Numbered from the stretch's first letter, positions 46,823-56,110 are shown. The stretch: DNA of 64,000 bases from Lysobacter niastensis (GCF_015453285.1 NZ_JADLZT010000003.1:248001-312000), one strand, 5' to 3'. The notes: generated from the sequence alone by a model not told the origin. Numbers and translations: made by a program.

Positions 46823-48070
46823 ATGCCGATGTCATTGCGTTCCGTCCTCGCCGCCTGCGCACTCGCCGTGGCCCTGCCCGGCTGCGTGCAGGTCAACGTC
46901 AAGGGCGACCCGGACGCGTGGGCTGAACAGATGACCGGTGCATCGACGCTGCGGGTGGCGACCTACAACACCTCGCTCTACGACGAAGCCACCGGCGGCC
47001 TGGTCCGCCGGCTGGAGAACGACGACGCCAACGCGCGCAAGATCGCCGCGGTACTGCAGCGCGTACGTCCCGACCTGGTGCTGCTGAACGAGTTCGACTA
47101 CGACGAAGGCGAGCGTGCCGCGGACCTGTTCCAGCGCCACTACCTCGAGGTGCCGCAAGCGGGCGGAGGCGAAGCACTGCGCTACCCGTACCGCTATCTC
47201 GCACCGGTCAACACCGGCGTGCCCAGCGGGCTGGACCTGGATCGCAATGGCGAGGCCGGCGGCAACGGACGCAACGGCGGCAACGATGCCTGGGGCTACG
47301 GTCTGCATCCCGGGCAATACGGCATGCTCGTGCTGTCGCGCCACCCGATCGATGCACCACAGGTGCGCACGTTCCGCCTGCTGAAATGGAGCGCGATGCC
47401 CGGTGCACGCCAGCCGCGCGATCCCGCCACCGGCCAGTCCTGGTACGCACCGGCGATCTGGTCGCAACTGCGGCTCTCGTCGAAGTCGCACTGGGATGTC
47501 CCGGTGCGCACGCCGTCGGGGACCGTGCATTTCCTCGTTTCCCATCCGACGCCGCCGGTGTTCGACGGACCGGAGGATCGCAACGGGTCGCGCAATGCCG
47601 ACGAAATCCGTCTGTGGCGGGAATACCTCTCGCCTTCGACCGCCAATGCTTCCTGGCTGTGCGACGACAAGGGACATTGCGGCGGACTCGCCGAGGATGC
47701 GCGATTCGTGATCGCCGGCGACCTCAACAACGATCCGGTCGATGGCGACGGCGCGCACGAGGCCATCATCGAACTGCTCGAGCATCCGCGCGTCGCGCGC
47801 TATGCCACGCCGCGCAGCGAAGGCGCGGTCGAGGTCGCGCAGAAGTACGCGCAGGCCGGCATCGTGCATCGCGGCGCGCCTGCGCATGCGACCGGCGATT
47901 TCGGCCCCAAGGCCGGGACGATGCGGCTGGATTACGTGCTGCCGTCGGTCGGCTTCGCCGTGGAAGGCAGCGGCGTGTTCTGGCCGGCGTCGAGCCAGCC
48001 GGAGGCCGCAATCGCCGATGGCAGCGACCATCACCTGGTGTGGGTCGACCTCGTCACGGGATCGCCCTGA
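46823..48070 (+). CDS. endonuclease/exonuclease/phosphatase family lipoprotein
   Basis: 415 residues from ATG 46823 (GGAG seven bases upstream). Signal peptide with lipobox ALPGC near residue 21. The EEP fold is shown by LRVATYNTSL, LVLLNEFDYDEGERAADLFQ (catalytic Glu), AGDLNNDPVDGDG and the final SDHHLVWVDL. A long insert (RNGEAGGNGRNGGNDAWGYG) lies in the middle. Substrate is probably a phosphodiester or phosphoester outside the cytoplasm; not a DNA repair enzyme in view of its location. Confidence 0.85.
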   Translation: MPMSLRSVLAACALAVALPGCVQVNVKGDPDAWAEQMTGASTLRVATYNTSLYDEATGGLVRRLENDDANARKIAAVLQRVRPDLVLLNEFDYDEGERAADLFQRHYLEVPQAGGGEALRYPYRYLAPVNTGVPSGLDLDRNGEAGGNGRNGGNDAWGYGLHPGQYGMLVLSRHPIDAPQVRTFRLLKWSAMPGARQPRDPATGQSWYAPAIWSQLRLSSKSHWDVPVRTPSGTVHFLVSHPTPPVFDGPEDRNGSRNADEIRLWREYLSPSTANASWLCDDKGHCGGLAEDARFVIAGDLNNDPVDGDGAHEAIIELLEHPRVARYATPRSEGAVEVAQKYAQAGIVHRGAPAHATGDFGPKAGTMRLDYVLPSVGFAVEGSGVFWPASSQPEAAIADGSDHHLVWVDLVTGSP

Positions 48071-48115
48071 TCGACTCCCCTTACTCATAAGCTGGGGAGC
48101 CGTGGATCACGCGAA

Positions 48116-48538
48116 TCAGGGCTTCGGCGGCTCGCGCTTCAGCGTCTCGTCCGGAACGCCTTCCGGCTTCGGCGGCGCAGTTTCCAACGGCGCCGGAACC
48201 GCCTGCGGCTCGGCCTGGGCCGGCATCGCCGTGGGGCCGACGGTCGGCAGCGCGGGCAATCCCTCGCGCGGGCTGAAGCCGAACGTGGCGTCGTCGCTGT
48301 GCAGCGACACGATCATGCGGATCATGCTGGTCGGCACCATCAGTTCCAGCGACACCGTCTTGCCGTCGGCGCCGCGGCCTTCGATGGTCATCTCGATCAG
48401 CGCACCGCCGGTATCGATCTCGTGGCAGAGCACGTGCACGCCCGCCGGCCCGTCCTGCAGGTACGGCCTGATGGCATTGCCGAGGACTTCCAGCGCCTGC
48501 GGGAAGAAAAAGACGGCGTAGCCGTTGCTGTCGTTCAT
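48116..48538 (-). CDS. conserved hypothetical protein with Pro-rich tail
   Basis: 140 residues. N-terminal globular part to about 95 (GYAVFFFPQALEVLGNAIRPYL, LMVPTSMIRMIVSLHSDDATFGF) and a tail rich in Pro/Ala/Glu from about 100 to 140. No signal peptide. No family recognised. Just 25 bases downstream of purT on the same strand, so probably co-expressed with it, but a link to purine synthesis is only positional. Confidence 0.72.
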   Translation of the reverse strand: MNDSNGYAVFFFPQALEVLGNAIRPYLQDGPAGVHVLCHEIDTGGALIEMTIEGRGADGKTVSLELMVPTSMIRMIVSLHSDDATFGFSPREGLPALPTVGPTAMPAQAEPQAVPAPLETAPPKPEGVPDETLKREPPKP

Positions 48539-48563
48539 CGCTTTCTCCGTGCCCGAACGCCGC

Positions 48564-49763
48564 TCAGCGCAGTTCGATGTCGAGTTCGGCAGCGGCCTTG
48601 CGCGCACGCTCGCGCGCCTGGTCGATGCTTTCTGCCAGCGCCAGCGTGACCGCGACGCGACGATGACCTTCCACGCGCGGCTTGCCGAACAGGCGCAGCT
48701 GCGTGTCGGCGTGCGCCAATGCCCTGTCGACGCCGCTGAACACCGGCACGCCATGGCCTTGCGCCAGCACCGCGCAGGAGGCTGCCGGTCCGTACTCACG
48801 GATCGCCGGGATCGGCAAGCCGAGGATGGCGCGCGCATGCAGCGCGAACTCGCTGAGGTCCTGCGAGGCCAGCGTGACCAAGCCGGTGTCGTGCGGACGC
48901 GGAGATACTTCGCTGAACCACACCTCGTCGCCCTTCACGAACAACTCCACGCCGAACACGCCCCAGCCGCCGAGGTCGTCGGTGATGCTTCGCGCGATGC
49001 CCTGCGCACGCGCCAGGGCCCGCGTCGACATCGGCTGCGGCTGCCAGCTCTCGCGGTAGTCGCCGTCGCGCTGCAGGTGGCCGATCGGCGCGCAGAACGT
49101 GGTGCCGCCGGCATGGCGCACGGTGAGCAGCGTGATCTCGTAATCGAAATCGATGAAGCCTTCGACGATCACGCGGCCGGCACCCGCGCGGCCGCCGGTC
49201 TGCGCGTAATCCCAGGCCTGGTCGACGTCCGCATCGGTGCGGACCAGGCTCTGGCCCTTGCCGGAAGAGGACATCACCGGCTTGACCACGCACGGCAGGC
49301 CGATCTCCGCGACCGCCGCGCGGTAATCCTCGAGCGTGTCGACGAAGCGGTAAGGCGAGGTCGGCAGCCCCAGCGTCTCGGCGGCCAGACGGCGGATGCC
49401 CTCGCGGTCCATCGTCAGGCGCGCCGCGCGTGCGGTCGGGATCACGCGTATCTGCGTCCCGCGCTCGGCGAACTCCTTCTCGAGGTCGACCAGCGTCTGC
49501 GTATGGATCGCTTCGATCTCCGGCACGATCAGGTTCGGCCGCTCGTGTGCGATCAGCGCGCGCACCGCGTCGCCGTCGAGCATGTCCAGCACGTGGCTGC
49601 GATGCGCGACCTGCATCGCCGGCGCGTCGGCGTAACGATCGGCAGCGATCACCTCGACACCGAAGCGTTGCAGTTCGATCGCCACTTCCTTGCCGAGTTC
49701 GCCCGAGCCAAGCAGCAGCACGCGGAATGCGTGCGGGGATAACGGCGTACCGAGCGTGACCAT
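48564..49763 (-). CDS. purT: formate-dependent phosphoribosylglycinamide formyltransferase PurT
   Basis: ATP-grasp enzyme that makes formyl-GAR from GAR, formate and ATP in purine synthesis, the folate-free route. 399 residues from ATG 49763. [19 protein letters not shown] at the N-terminus, ATP-grasp segments [15 protein letters not shown] and [25 protein letters not shown], and C-terminal [14 protein letters not shown]. Single gene plus the hypothetical downstream gene. Confidence 0.95.
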   Translation of the reverse strand: MVTLGTPLSPHAFRVLLLGSGELGKEVAIELQRFGVEVIAADRYADAPAMQVAHRSHVLDMLDGDAVRALIAHERPNLIVPEIEAIHTQTLVDLEKEFAERGTQIRVIPTARAARLTMDREGIRRLAAETLGLPTSPYRFVDTLEDYRAAVAEIGLPCVVKPVMSSSGKGQSLVRTDADVDQAWDYAQTGGRAGAGRVIVEGFIDFDYEITLLTVRHAGGTTFCAPIGHLQRDGDYRESWQPQPMSTRALARAQGIARSITDDLGGWGVFGVELFVKGDEVWFSEVSPRPHDTGLVTLASQDLSEFALHARAILGLPIPAIREYGPAASCAVLAQGHGVPVFSGVDRALAHADTQLRLFGKPRVEGHRRVAVTLALAESIDQARERARKAAAELDIELR

Positions 49764-49850
49764 GCGCAATCCGGACAGAATGTGGGGAGCGCTAGTTTAG
49801 CCGTCGCTTGGGGCTATGGCCCGGCATGCCGTGCATGCGATCCTTCGCGG

Positions 49851-50774
49851 ATGCCCACGCGTCGCCACGCCCTGCCCGTCGCCATGATGGCCATGCTGAT
49901 GGGCATGGCCGTGCTCGCAGGATGCCGTCGCGAAGCGCCGGTCGGCGAGCAGAGCGTGGAACTCGCGGGCATGCTGCTCGACCCGCAGATGGGGGAGATC
50001 AGTGGACTCGCCGCGTCGCGCCGGCATCGGGGCGTGCTGTGGATGCACGACGACGGCGGCAACCCGGAACGCCTGTTCGCGGTCGACAGCGGCGGCGACC
50101 GGCTGGCGACCTTCCGCCTGGAAGGCGTCACCAAGACCGATTGGGAGGACATGGCCGCATTCGACCTCGACGGCCGCCAGTACCTGCTGATCGCCGATAC
50201 CGGCGACAACGGCGGCCTTCGCCGGACGCTGCAACTGCACGTCGTCGAGGAACCGGCACGACTGGAAAACGCGCGGATCCGCCCGGCGTGGTCGATCGCG
50301 TTCCGCTGGCCCGATGGCGCCCGCGACTGCGAAGCGGTTGCGGTCGACGCCGCGCGCGGGCAGATCCTGCTGATCTCGAAGAAGCGGCAACCGCCCGAAC
50401 TCTTCACCCTGCCGTTGCGGCAGAGCGGCACTGGGCTGCTGACCGCGCGACGGGTCGGACACCTCGCCGGCATCCCGCAGCCGGATGCCGAGACCCTCAA
50501 GCGCAATCCGCAGCGTGCGCGCCAGCAAGGCCAGGTCACCGCCGCCGACGTGTCGCCGGACGGCCGCACGCTGGCGGTGATGACCTACCGCTACTTGCTG
50601 CTGTACACCCGCGGCGCCCGCCAGTCCTGGGGGGGCGCCGTCGGCAGGCCACCGAAGGTCCGGCTGCTGCCCTGGCTTCCGCAGGCGGAGGCCCTCGGCT
50701 GGGCGGCCGACGGACGCAGCCTTTACGCCACCGGCGAGTTCGTCCCAGCACCGCTGTACCGGATCCGGCCCTGA
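49851..50774 (+). CDS. beta-propeller-like lipoprotein
   Basis: 307 residues, lipobox VLAGC at about 25 in MMAMLMGMAVLAGCRR. The mature part reads like an SdiA-regulated or esterase-like propeller: ISGLAASRRHRGVLWMHDDGGNPERLFAVD, WEDMAAFDLDGRQYLLIADTGDN, DCEAVAVDAARGQILLISK, SPDGRTLAVMTYRYLLLY. The DxGDN and EAVAVD motifs are those of the phytase-like family. Function unknown. Confidence 0.75.
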   Translation: MPTRRHALPVAMMAMLMGMAVLAGCRREAPVGEQSVELAGMLLDPQMGEISGLAASRRHRGVLWMHDDGGNPERLFAVDSGGDRLATFRLEGVTKTDWEDMAAFDLDGRQYLLIADTGDNGGLRRTLQLHVVEEPARLENARIRPAWSIAFRWPDGARDCEAVAVDAARGQILLISKKRQPPELFTLPLRQSGTGLLTARRVGHLAGIPQPDAETLKRNPQRARQQGQVTAADVSPDGRTLAVMTYRYLLLYTRGARQSWGGAVGRPPKVRLLPWLPQAEALGWAADGRSLYATGEFVPAPLYRIRP

Positions 50775-50809
50775 CGGCCCCCTCCTTCACGGACCCGTCA
50801 CTTCCATGA

Positions 50810-50837
50810 TTGATATCTTTTTGATATCAACTATCAA
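50810..50837 (+). promoter_or_regulatory. TTGATATC repeat operator of the SPFH operon
   Basis: TTGATATC at 50810, TTGATATCAA (perfect 10-base palindrome) at 50821, and a further inverted half TATCAA at 50832. The two direct copies are 11 bases apart, one helical turn, as in operators of ribbon-helix-helix repressors. It is 19 bases before the start of the SPFH gene, in an AT-rich patch. Confidence 0.65.
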
Positions 50838-50855
50838 GGTACACAGGAGCGCGCC

Positions 50856-51719
50856 ATGAAGGAAAACCCGATCCGATCCCTGCCCGGCATTCCGGCCCTG
50901 CTGTTCCTGCTGGCCATCGACGCTGTCGCCATCTACGGGATGCTTTCCGCAGTGGCCCACGACTCGCATGCGTTGCTGGGCGCCGGTGCCCTCGTGGCCG
51001 TGGTGGCCTCGTTCTGCCTGGCCGGCCTGTACATGGTCGAGCCCAACCAGGCCGCGGTGGTGAGCCTGTTCGGCAAGTACGTCGGCACGGTCAAGGAGAA
51101 TGGCCTGCGCTGGAACAACCCCTTCTACACCAAGAAGAAGGTCAGCCAGCGCGTGCGCAACTTCGAGAGCGGCAAGCTCAAGGTCAACGAGCTCGACGGC
51201 AGCCCCATCGAGATCGCCGCGGTCATCGTCTGGCAGGTCGTCGACAGCGCCGAGGCGGTGTACAACGTCGACGACTACGAAAGCTTCGTGCACATCCAGT
51301 CCGAATCGGCCTTGCGCGCGATGGCCACCAGCTACCCCTACGACCAGCACGAGGAAGGCCAGCTCGCCCTGCGCAGCCATGCCACCGAGATCAGCCAGCA
51401 CCTGCAGCAGGAACTGGCGGAGCGCCTGGCCGATGCCGGCGTGCAGGTGCTGGACGCACGCATCAGCCACCTCGCCTATGCGCCCGAGATCGCCCAGGCG
51501 ATGCTGCAACGTCAGCAGGCCAACGCGATCATCGCCGCGCGCACGCGGATCGTCGCCGGCGCGGTCGGCATGGTCGAGATGGCGCTGGCCGAATTGCAGA
51601 AGAACGGCGTCGTCCACCTCGACGAGGAGCGCAAGGCGCAGATGGTCAGCAACCTGCTGGTGGTGCTGTGCGGCGAGCGCTCGACGCAGCCGATCGTCAA
51701 CGCCGGCACGCTGTACTGA
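50856..51719 (+). CDS. SPFH-domain (stomatin/prohibitin-like) membrane protein
   Basis: 287 residues. Two hydrophobic segments near 12-33 and 40-62 ([24 protein letters not shown]) followed by an SPFH domain with [54 protein letters not shown], and a coiled-coil-like helix [33 protein letters not shown]. These proteins form large oligomers that organise membrane patches. AGGAG eight bases upstream sets the start. First gene of a four-gene operon. Confidence 0.88.
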   Translation: MKENPIRSLPGIPALLFLLAIDAVAIYGMLSAVAHDSHALLGAGALVAVVASFCLAGLYMVEPNQAAVVSLFGKYVGTVKENGLRWNNPFYTKKKVSQRVRNFESGKLKVNELDGSPIEIAAVIVWQVVDSAEAVYNVDDYESFVHIQSESALRAMATSYPYDQHEEGQLALRSHATEISQHLQQELAERLADAGVQVLDARISHLAYAPEIAQAMLQRQQANAIIAARTRIVAGAVGMVEMALAELQKNGVVHLDEERKAQMVSNLLVVLCGERSTQPIVNAGTLY

Positions 51720-51732
51720 GGCCGGGGAACGG

Positions 51733-52020
51733 ATGGACGGCCTGCTGGTACCCCTGATCCTCGCTGCGAGCAGCCTGCCGGCGTTCCTCGCCGCGGCCCT
51801 CATCGCACGAGGAGCGCGCCGTGCCGGCCAGCCCGGCGCGCCTGCGCTGGCACGCCTGATGCTGATGGTCGGCATCGCCATCCTCGCCGGTGCCGCGGGA
51901 CTGCTCTGGGCCGGCGACAATGACACGCGCCGTCTCGCGGTGATCGTCGCGATGGTGCTGGCGGTCAACGGACTGGGCGTGGTCCTGCTGGTCCGACTCG
52001 CCAGGAGCCGCCGCCGGTGA
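51733..52020 (+). CDS. small two-to-three helix membrane protein of the SPFH operon
   Basis: 95 residues with three hydrophobic stretches ([63 protein letters not shown]), almost nothing else, and a basic C-terminus RLARSRRR. No family recognised. 13 bases after the SPFH gene and overlapping the ribbon-helix-helix gene (GTGA), so made together with both. It may be the membrane partner of the SPFH ring. Confidence 0.75.
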   Translation: MDGLLVPLILAASSLPAFLAAALIARGARRAGQPGAPALARLMLMVGIAILAGAAGLLWAGDNDTRRLAVIVAMVLAVNGLGVVLLVRLARSRRR

Positions 52021-52205
52021 GCGAAAAGAAGGCCTATCCGCTGCGCATCAGTGCCGACGTGCTGGCCGCTGCGCAGCGCTGGGCCGACGATGAGTTGCGC
52101 AGCCTCAATGCGCAGATCGAATACATCCTGCGCGACGCCTTGCGCAAGGCTGGGCGCCTTCCCGCGCCCGGAAGCACTTCCGATTCAGAAGAGTATCCGT
52201 CATGA
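52017..52205 (+). CDS. Arc-like ribbon-helix-helix DNA-binding protein
   Basis: 62 residues. [40 protein letters not shown] is the Arc/MetJ-type ribbon-helix-helix: beta strand with AYPLRIS and helices A and B; an N-Q-I-E-Y-I pattern for dimerisation. GTG start overlapping the stop of the previous gene. The most likely target is the TTGATATC repeat 19 bases before the operon, i.e. self-regulation. Confidence 0.85.
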   Translation: MSEKKAYPLRISADVLAAAQRWADDELRSLNAQIEYILRDALRKAGRLPAPGSTSDSEEYPS

Positions 52206-52381
52206 GCCAACACTGGACCTATCACGTGCTGGAGATCACCCCGAGCATGCTCGGCGCTTCCGTCAGCGAGCGCCTCACCGAAGCACTGAACCGGCTCGGT
52301 GCGGAAGGCTGGGAGCTGGTGTCGGTGATGGCGGTGACGCCGTTCGACCACCTGCGCGCGGTGCTGAAGAAGCCGGCCTGA
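52202..52381 (+). CDS. DUF4177-like small protein
   Basis: 59 residues, ATG overlapping the stop of the RHH gene (ATGA). Sequence [15 protein letters not shown]...[17 protein letters not shown] matches the DUF4177 pattern (aromatic start, [10 protein letters not shown] core), a small beta-alpha-beta fold whose role is unknown. Last gene of the operon. Confidence 0.8.
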   Translation: MSQHWTYHVLEITPSMLGASVSERLTEALNRLGAEGWELVSVMAVTPFDHLRAVLKKPA

Positions 52382-52466
52382 TGCGGCTCGCGCCTGCCAA
52401 TCGACGCTTCGCGGATTCATGAAAGTCGAAGTGGCGGCTCGCTGCCCGGCCCGCTAACCTGCGCCC

Positions 52467-53267
52467 ATGCGCGGACAGCCCAGGATCCTGATCAACACGC
52501 CGGAGATCGAGCTCTGGCCCGGCGGGCTATTGCGCGCGCGCAGCAATTTCGATGCGCGCGCCATCGCCCGCGCGCGCTACGTGCTGCGGCGCAAGCGCGA
52601 TGGCCGATTCCTCGCTGCCGACCTGCCCGAAGGCCTGCTGGCGCTGGTGACGCACCTGCGCCGCGAACCCGGCCTCGACGCGGCGCTGGACGCGCTCGAT
52701 TCGCTGCACCCGCACACCCGGAACGGCATCGAGCACGTCGCCGAACTGCCGCTGGACCGGCTCGAAGAACGCCTGCATGCACTCGGCCTGGATGACGGTT
52801 ACGCCGAGCGCAGCGGACTGCCGCTCGTGGCCGAGCCCGACTGGCTCGCGTTCGCCGGACACGACCGGTACCGCCGTCCGCTCTGGCTGCACGTCGACGC
52901 CGCACGCGCGTGGTCGCACATGCGTGAGGCGGCACTGCGCGACGGCATCGTGCTGGAGGCGATCTCCGGCTATCGCAGCCATGACTACCAGCTCGGCATC
53001 TTCGAACGGAAGCTCGGGCGTGGACTGAGCGTGCAGGACATCCTCACCGTCAATGCCGCACCGGGATACAGCGAGCACCATTCCGGACTCGCGCTCGACA
53101 TCGGCGCGCCTGGCGAACCGCCCGCCGAGGAGTCGTTCGAACACACGCCCGCCTTCGCGTGGCTGCGCGACCACGCTGGCGGCCATGGCTTCGTGATGAG
53201 CTACCCGCGCGACAACCCGCACGGCATCGTCTACGAGCCGTGGCACTGGTGTTACCGAACGGCCTAG
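52467..53267 (+). CDS. D,D-carboxypeptidase / peptidase, M15 (VanY-type)
   Basis: 266 residues; the M15B catalytic part is in the C-terminal half: SGYRSHDYQLGIFERK, APGYSEHHSGLALDIG (zinc His and Asp) and YEPWHWCYR (zinc His). The first 140 residues are an added domain (RARYVLRRKRDGRFLAADLPEG). No clear signal peptide is seen, which is odd for a wall peptidase, so it may act in the cytoplasm on recycled peptides or be exported in another way. Zinc-dependent; probable substrate D-Ala-D-Ala ends. Confidence 0.83.
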   Translation: MRGQPRILINTPEIELWPGGLLRARSNFDARAIARARYVLRRKRDGRFLAADLPEGLLALVTHLRREPGLDAALDALDSLHPHTRNGIEHVAELPLDRLEERLHALGLDDGYAERSGLPLVAEPDWLAFAGHDRYRRPLWLHVDAARAWSHMREAALRDGIVLEAISGYRSHDYQLGIFERKLGRGLSVQDILTVNAAPGYSEHHSGLALDIGAPGEPPAEESFEHTPAFAWLRDHAGGHGFVMSYPRDNPHGIVYEPWHWCYRTA

Positions 53268-53328
53268 TGCCAATCCCCGTGCACGCCGCCAATGGACCGG
53301 CGTGCATTTCCACACCAAGGACGGTTCC

Positions 53329-54402
53329 TTGCACACACTCGCAGACGGCTACGCCCGGCCCCGCAACAACTTCCACCTGATCCGCCTGTTCGCCGCCTGG
53401 CTGGTGATCTACGGTCATTCGTATCCGGTCACCGGCCACGCGGATGAACCCGACCTGCTGTTGCGGTTGGTGCAAATCAAGTTCGCCGGCGCGATCGCCG
53501 TCGACATGTTCTTCGTCATCAGCGGCTTCCTCATTGCCGCGAGCCTGGAGCGCAATCGTCTTACGGTGTATCTGGGCGCCCGCGTGCTGCGCATCTTCCC
53601 GGCGATGGCCGTGTGCCTGCTGCTCAGCGTGTTCGTCCTCGGCCCCCTGCTGACGACGGATCCGGGTTATTGGCAGTCGCCGCAGACCTGGGCGTATCTG
53701 TGGAAGAACCTGGTGCTCAAGCGCACTGAGTACTTCCTGCCGGGTGTGTTCGGCGACTTGCCGAGCGCGGCTATCAACGGCTCGCTGTGGACCCTGCCGG
53801 TCGAGTTCCGGCTGTATCTGGTGCTGGCGGTGCTCTCGCTACTGGGGCTGTTCCGGCGCAATCGCTTCAATGTGCTGTTCGTGGCGATCGCCGTCGCGGC
53901 ATGGTTCCGCTACGGCGGTCAGCCGATCAAGCCCTCTAAGCTGGACCTGATCTGGTGCAGTGCCTTCTTCATGACCGGAACGCTGGCGTGGTTCAACCGC
54001 GACCGCATCGCGCTGTCGTGGCCGATTCTGCTCGCCGTGCTCGGTGCGGCCGCCATGGCGCGCGGCGGCGATTTCTATCGCCCCGCCTACTTCCTCGCGC
54101 TGGCTTATACGACGCTCTTCCTCGCGTTCGTGCCGAAGCTGCCGCAGATCCGCCACACCGACCTGTCCTACGGCGTCTACCTGTACGGATGGCCGTCGCA
54201 GCAATTGGTGCAGCACTTCGCCCCGGGCGGCCCGGCCTGGAATACGTTATGGGCCACGCTCCTCGCCGGTACGCTGGCCTGGTTGTCGTGGCGCGTGATC
54301 GAGCAGCCCGCATTGCGCCTGAAGGGGCTTTGGGCAGCGCGCGCACCGCAGAGCGCGTCGGCGCCAACCGATCCCGCGCCGGCGAGCGGCACGGCTCGCT
54401 GA
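53329..54402 (+). CDS. acyltransferase 3 family membrane protein (second copy)
   Basis: 357 residues from TTG 53329 (AAGGA seven bases upstream; GTG 53302 would add nine residues but lacks a ribosome site). About ten membrane helices; HLIRLFAAWLVIYGHSYP with the catalytic His, FAGAIAVDMFFVISGFLIAASL, and SLWTLPVEFRLYL. It is distinct from the copy at 31.6 kb and probably acts on another surface sugar. Ends with an Ala/Pro-rich tail. Confidence 0.85.
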   Translation: MHTLADGYARPRNNFHLIRLFAAWLVIYGHSYPVTGHADEPDLLLRLVQIKFAGAIAVDMFFVISGFLIAASLERNRLTVYLGARVLRIFPAMAVCLLLSVFVLGPLLTTDPGYWQSPQTWAYLWKNLVLKRTEYFLPGVFGDLPSAAINGSLWTLPVEFRLYLVLAVLSLLGLFRRNRFNVLFVAIAVAAWFRYGGQPIKPSKLDLIWCSAFFMTGTLAWFNRDRIALSWPILLAVLGAAAMARGGDFYRPAYFLALAYTTLFLAFVPKLPQIRHTDLSYGVYLYGWPSQQLVQHFAPGGPAWNTLWATLLAGTLAWLSWRVIEQPALRLKGLWAARAPQSASAPTDPAPASGTAR

Positions 54403-54444
54403 GCCGACTCGTTGCGGTCGTGGCACCGCCGGGAGGGCCGATTG

Positions 54445-54840
54445 CTACTCCCTGTCGAGCGTGATGCGCACGCCTTTGGCGGTCTGCTCGGTAATCGTCA
54501 ACTCGAAGTTCTTGTCGCCCATGTGCTTCTTCACCAGCACGTCTTCGCCGTCGTCGACTTCCACGCGATAACCATCGCCCAGCTTGGCGCGCATCGCGTC
54601 GCGGATCAGGCTGGCGATGCGGTTCTCGCCTGCGCCTTTCGGAATCGGGACGCTGACATCGATGGGCTGGCCATCGACCGGTGCGATACGGAAGGAGACA
54701 GCGCCGTCGCTGTCGGCATCGCTGCTGACCTGGATGCGCCATTTGTTGGACGGAGCGGCGAAAACCGCGCCCACGAACAACAGCAGCAGGCACGCGACAG
54801 CCGTGAGTTTCCGGGTCCAACGGGATTCGTGCATTCGCAT
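54445..54840 (-). CDS. secreted protein of unknown function
   Basis: 131 residues from ATG 54840 (AGGAGG upstream; ATG 54834 is an alternative). Signal peptide to about 28 (LTAVACLLLLFVGAVFAAPS). The mature part of about 100 residues alternates strand and helix (WRIQVSSDADSDGAVSFRIAP, NRIASLIRDAMRAKLGDGYRVEVDDGEDVLVKKH) and ends FELTITEQTAKGVRITLDRE. No family recognised. Downstream of the glycosylase gene, separated by 66 bases. Confidence 0.72.
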   Translation of the reverse strand: MRMHESRWTRKLTAVACLLLLFVGAVFAAPSNKWRIQVSSDADSDGAVSFRIAPVDGQPIDVSVPIPKGAGENRIASLIRDAMRAKLGDGYRVEVDDGEDVLVKKHMGDKNFELTITEQTAKGVRITLDRE

Positions 54841-54906
54841 GGCAGCCCCCTCCTGAAGTCGGGCGTGGCACAGGGCCGGCGGCCCTGGCGAATGCGAATC
54901 GTCCGA

Positions 54907-55581
54907 TCAGTCCTGTGAACGCTTCGTCGCTTCCTTGACCGTCGCCGCGAAGTCGGCCACCCGCCACAGGTACAGGCTGGCGTAGGTGCGATATGGCCCC
55001 CAGCGCTCGCCGCTGGCGGCCAGTTCCTTCGGGGTCTGCATCGCGTCGAGCTTGTGGACGATCTGCGCTCCCTTGCGAACCCCCAGGTCGTCCACCGGCA
55101 GCACGTCGGGCCGGCCAAGGCGGAACATCAGCATCATCTCCACGGTCCAGCGGCCAATGCCGCGCACCGGCACCAGCGCATCGATGATCGCGTCGTTGTC
55201 CATCGTGCCCATGCGACGCAGGTCGGGGATCTCGCTGCGCGACTCGCGCAGGGCCAGGTCCCGCAGCGCCAGCAGCTTGTTGCCGGATACGCCGCAGGCG
55301 CGGATCGTGACGTCGTCGCAGCGTGCCAACGTGTCGCAGTGGAACCGGTCGCTGCCGATGGCGGCTTCGACACGTCCGACGATCGTCGCGGCGGCCTTGC
55401 CGCTGAGCTGCTGGTAGAGGATCGCCCGAGCCAGCGCATCGACCGGGTCGAACGGTTTGCGCCAGCGCGGATCGGGCGCGATCGGCCCGATCTTTTTCAT
55501 CCACGTGGCGAGCTTGCGATCGCGCTTGGCAAGGTGGGCGTAGGCGGCCTCGGTGTCGAACCCGCGGGCGTGGCGCGGCAT
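54907..55581 (-). CDS. DNA-3-methyladenine glycosylase, AlkA family
   Basis: Base-excision repair glycosylase of the HhH-GPD superfamily that removes alkylated purines. 224 residues without the N-terminal domain of E. coli AlkA; helix-hairpin-helix VRGIGRWTVEMML near 139-151 and catalytic Asp in LPVDDLGVRKG (D164/D165). ILYQQLSGKAA is the start of the core. It is two bases from the stop of the DUF423 gene and 66 from the next gene. Confidence 0.88.
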   Translation of the reverse strand: MPRHARGFDTEAAYAHLAKRDRKLATWMKKIGPIAPDPRWRKPFDPVDALARAILYQQLSGKAAATIVGRVEAAIGSDRFHCDTLARCDDVTIRACGVSGNKLLALRDLALRESRSEIPDLRRMGTMDNDAIIDALVPVRGIGRWTVEMMLMFRLGRPDVLPVDDLGVRKGAQIVHKLDAMQTPKELAASGERWGPYRTYASLYLWRVADFAATVKEATKRSQD

Positions 55582-55583
55582 GG

Positions 55584-55952
55584 TCAGCGCCTCACCGCAT
55601 CGGCCGCGTGCAGCAGCCACGCGAGGATCATCAGGCTGCCGCCGGCCGGCGCCAACGCCGTCGGGGTGCCGAGGAATACGGCTGCGGCCAGGCTGCCGGA
55701 GAAGAGCAGCACGCCTGCCAGCATCAGCACCAGGGCCGCGTGCCCCAGCCGCCGCGACGCCCGCGGTGCAAGCGCCGCCAGGGCGATGCCGTGACCGAAC
55801 CCGAACAGCGCCGCGTGCTGCAGGCGAACCTGATCCGGACCAAGAGCAGCGTGCGATGCGTAAGCGGCCAGGGCGACGGAGATCGCGGCCAGCACGGCGC
55901 CGGCCGCGGCCAGTCCACGACCGATCGGCGCACTGGAAAGCTGCTGGGTCAT
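55584..55952 (-). CDS. DUF423 membrane protein
   Basis: 122 residues, four membrane helices. Conserved family features: AAGAVLAAISVALAAYASHAAL, RLQHAALFGFGHGIALAALA and LFSGSLAAAVFLGTPTALAPAGG. Function unknown (YgdD/SRB AMBC-like). Upstream of the glycosylase and coupled to it by a two-base gap. Confidence 0.83.
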   Translation of the reverse strand: MTQQLSSAPIGRGLAAAGAVLAAISVALAAYASHAALGPDQVRLQHAALFGFGHGIALAALAPRASRRLGHAALVLMLAGVLLFSGSLAAAVFLGTPTALAPAGGSLMILAWLLHAADAVRR

Positions 55953-56044
55953 GCCAGGGAATCCGGAATTGAAAGGACGGCGACACCTTATCAGGCGGCC
56001 TCGGGAACCGGGGTGCGCGATCAGCCGGAGTCGTTCCGGGATGC

Positions 56045-56077
56045 AAAAAAAAACGCGCCGCGGAAATCCGCGGCGCG
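56045..56077 (-). terminator. intrinsic terminator of the SRPBCC gene
   Basis: Stem CGCGCCGCGG (56054-56063) with CCGCGGCGCG (56068-56077), AAAT loop, followed on the minus strand by nine T (56045-56053). 34 bases behind the stop at 56111. Confidence 0.9.
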
Positions 56078-56110
56078 CTTTCTTGTTACCGGTTGCGATT
56101 GACGCAGTGC

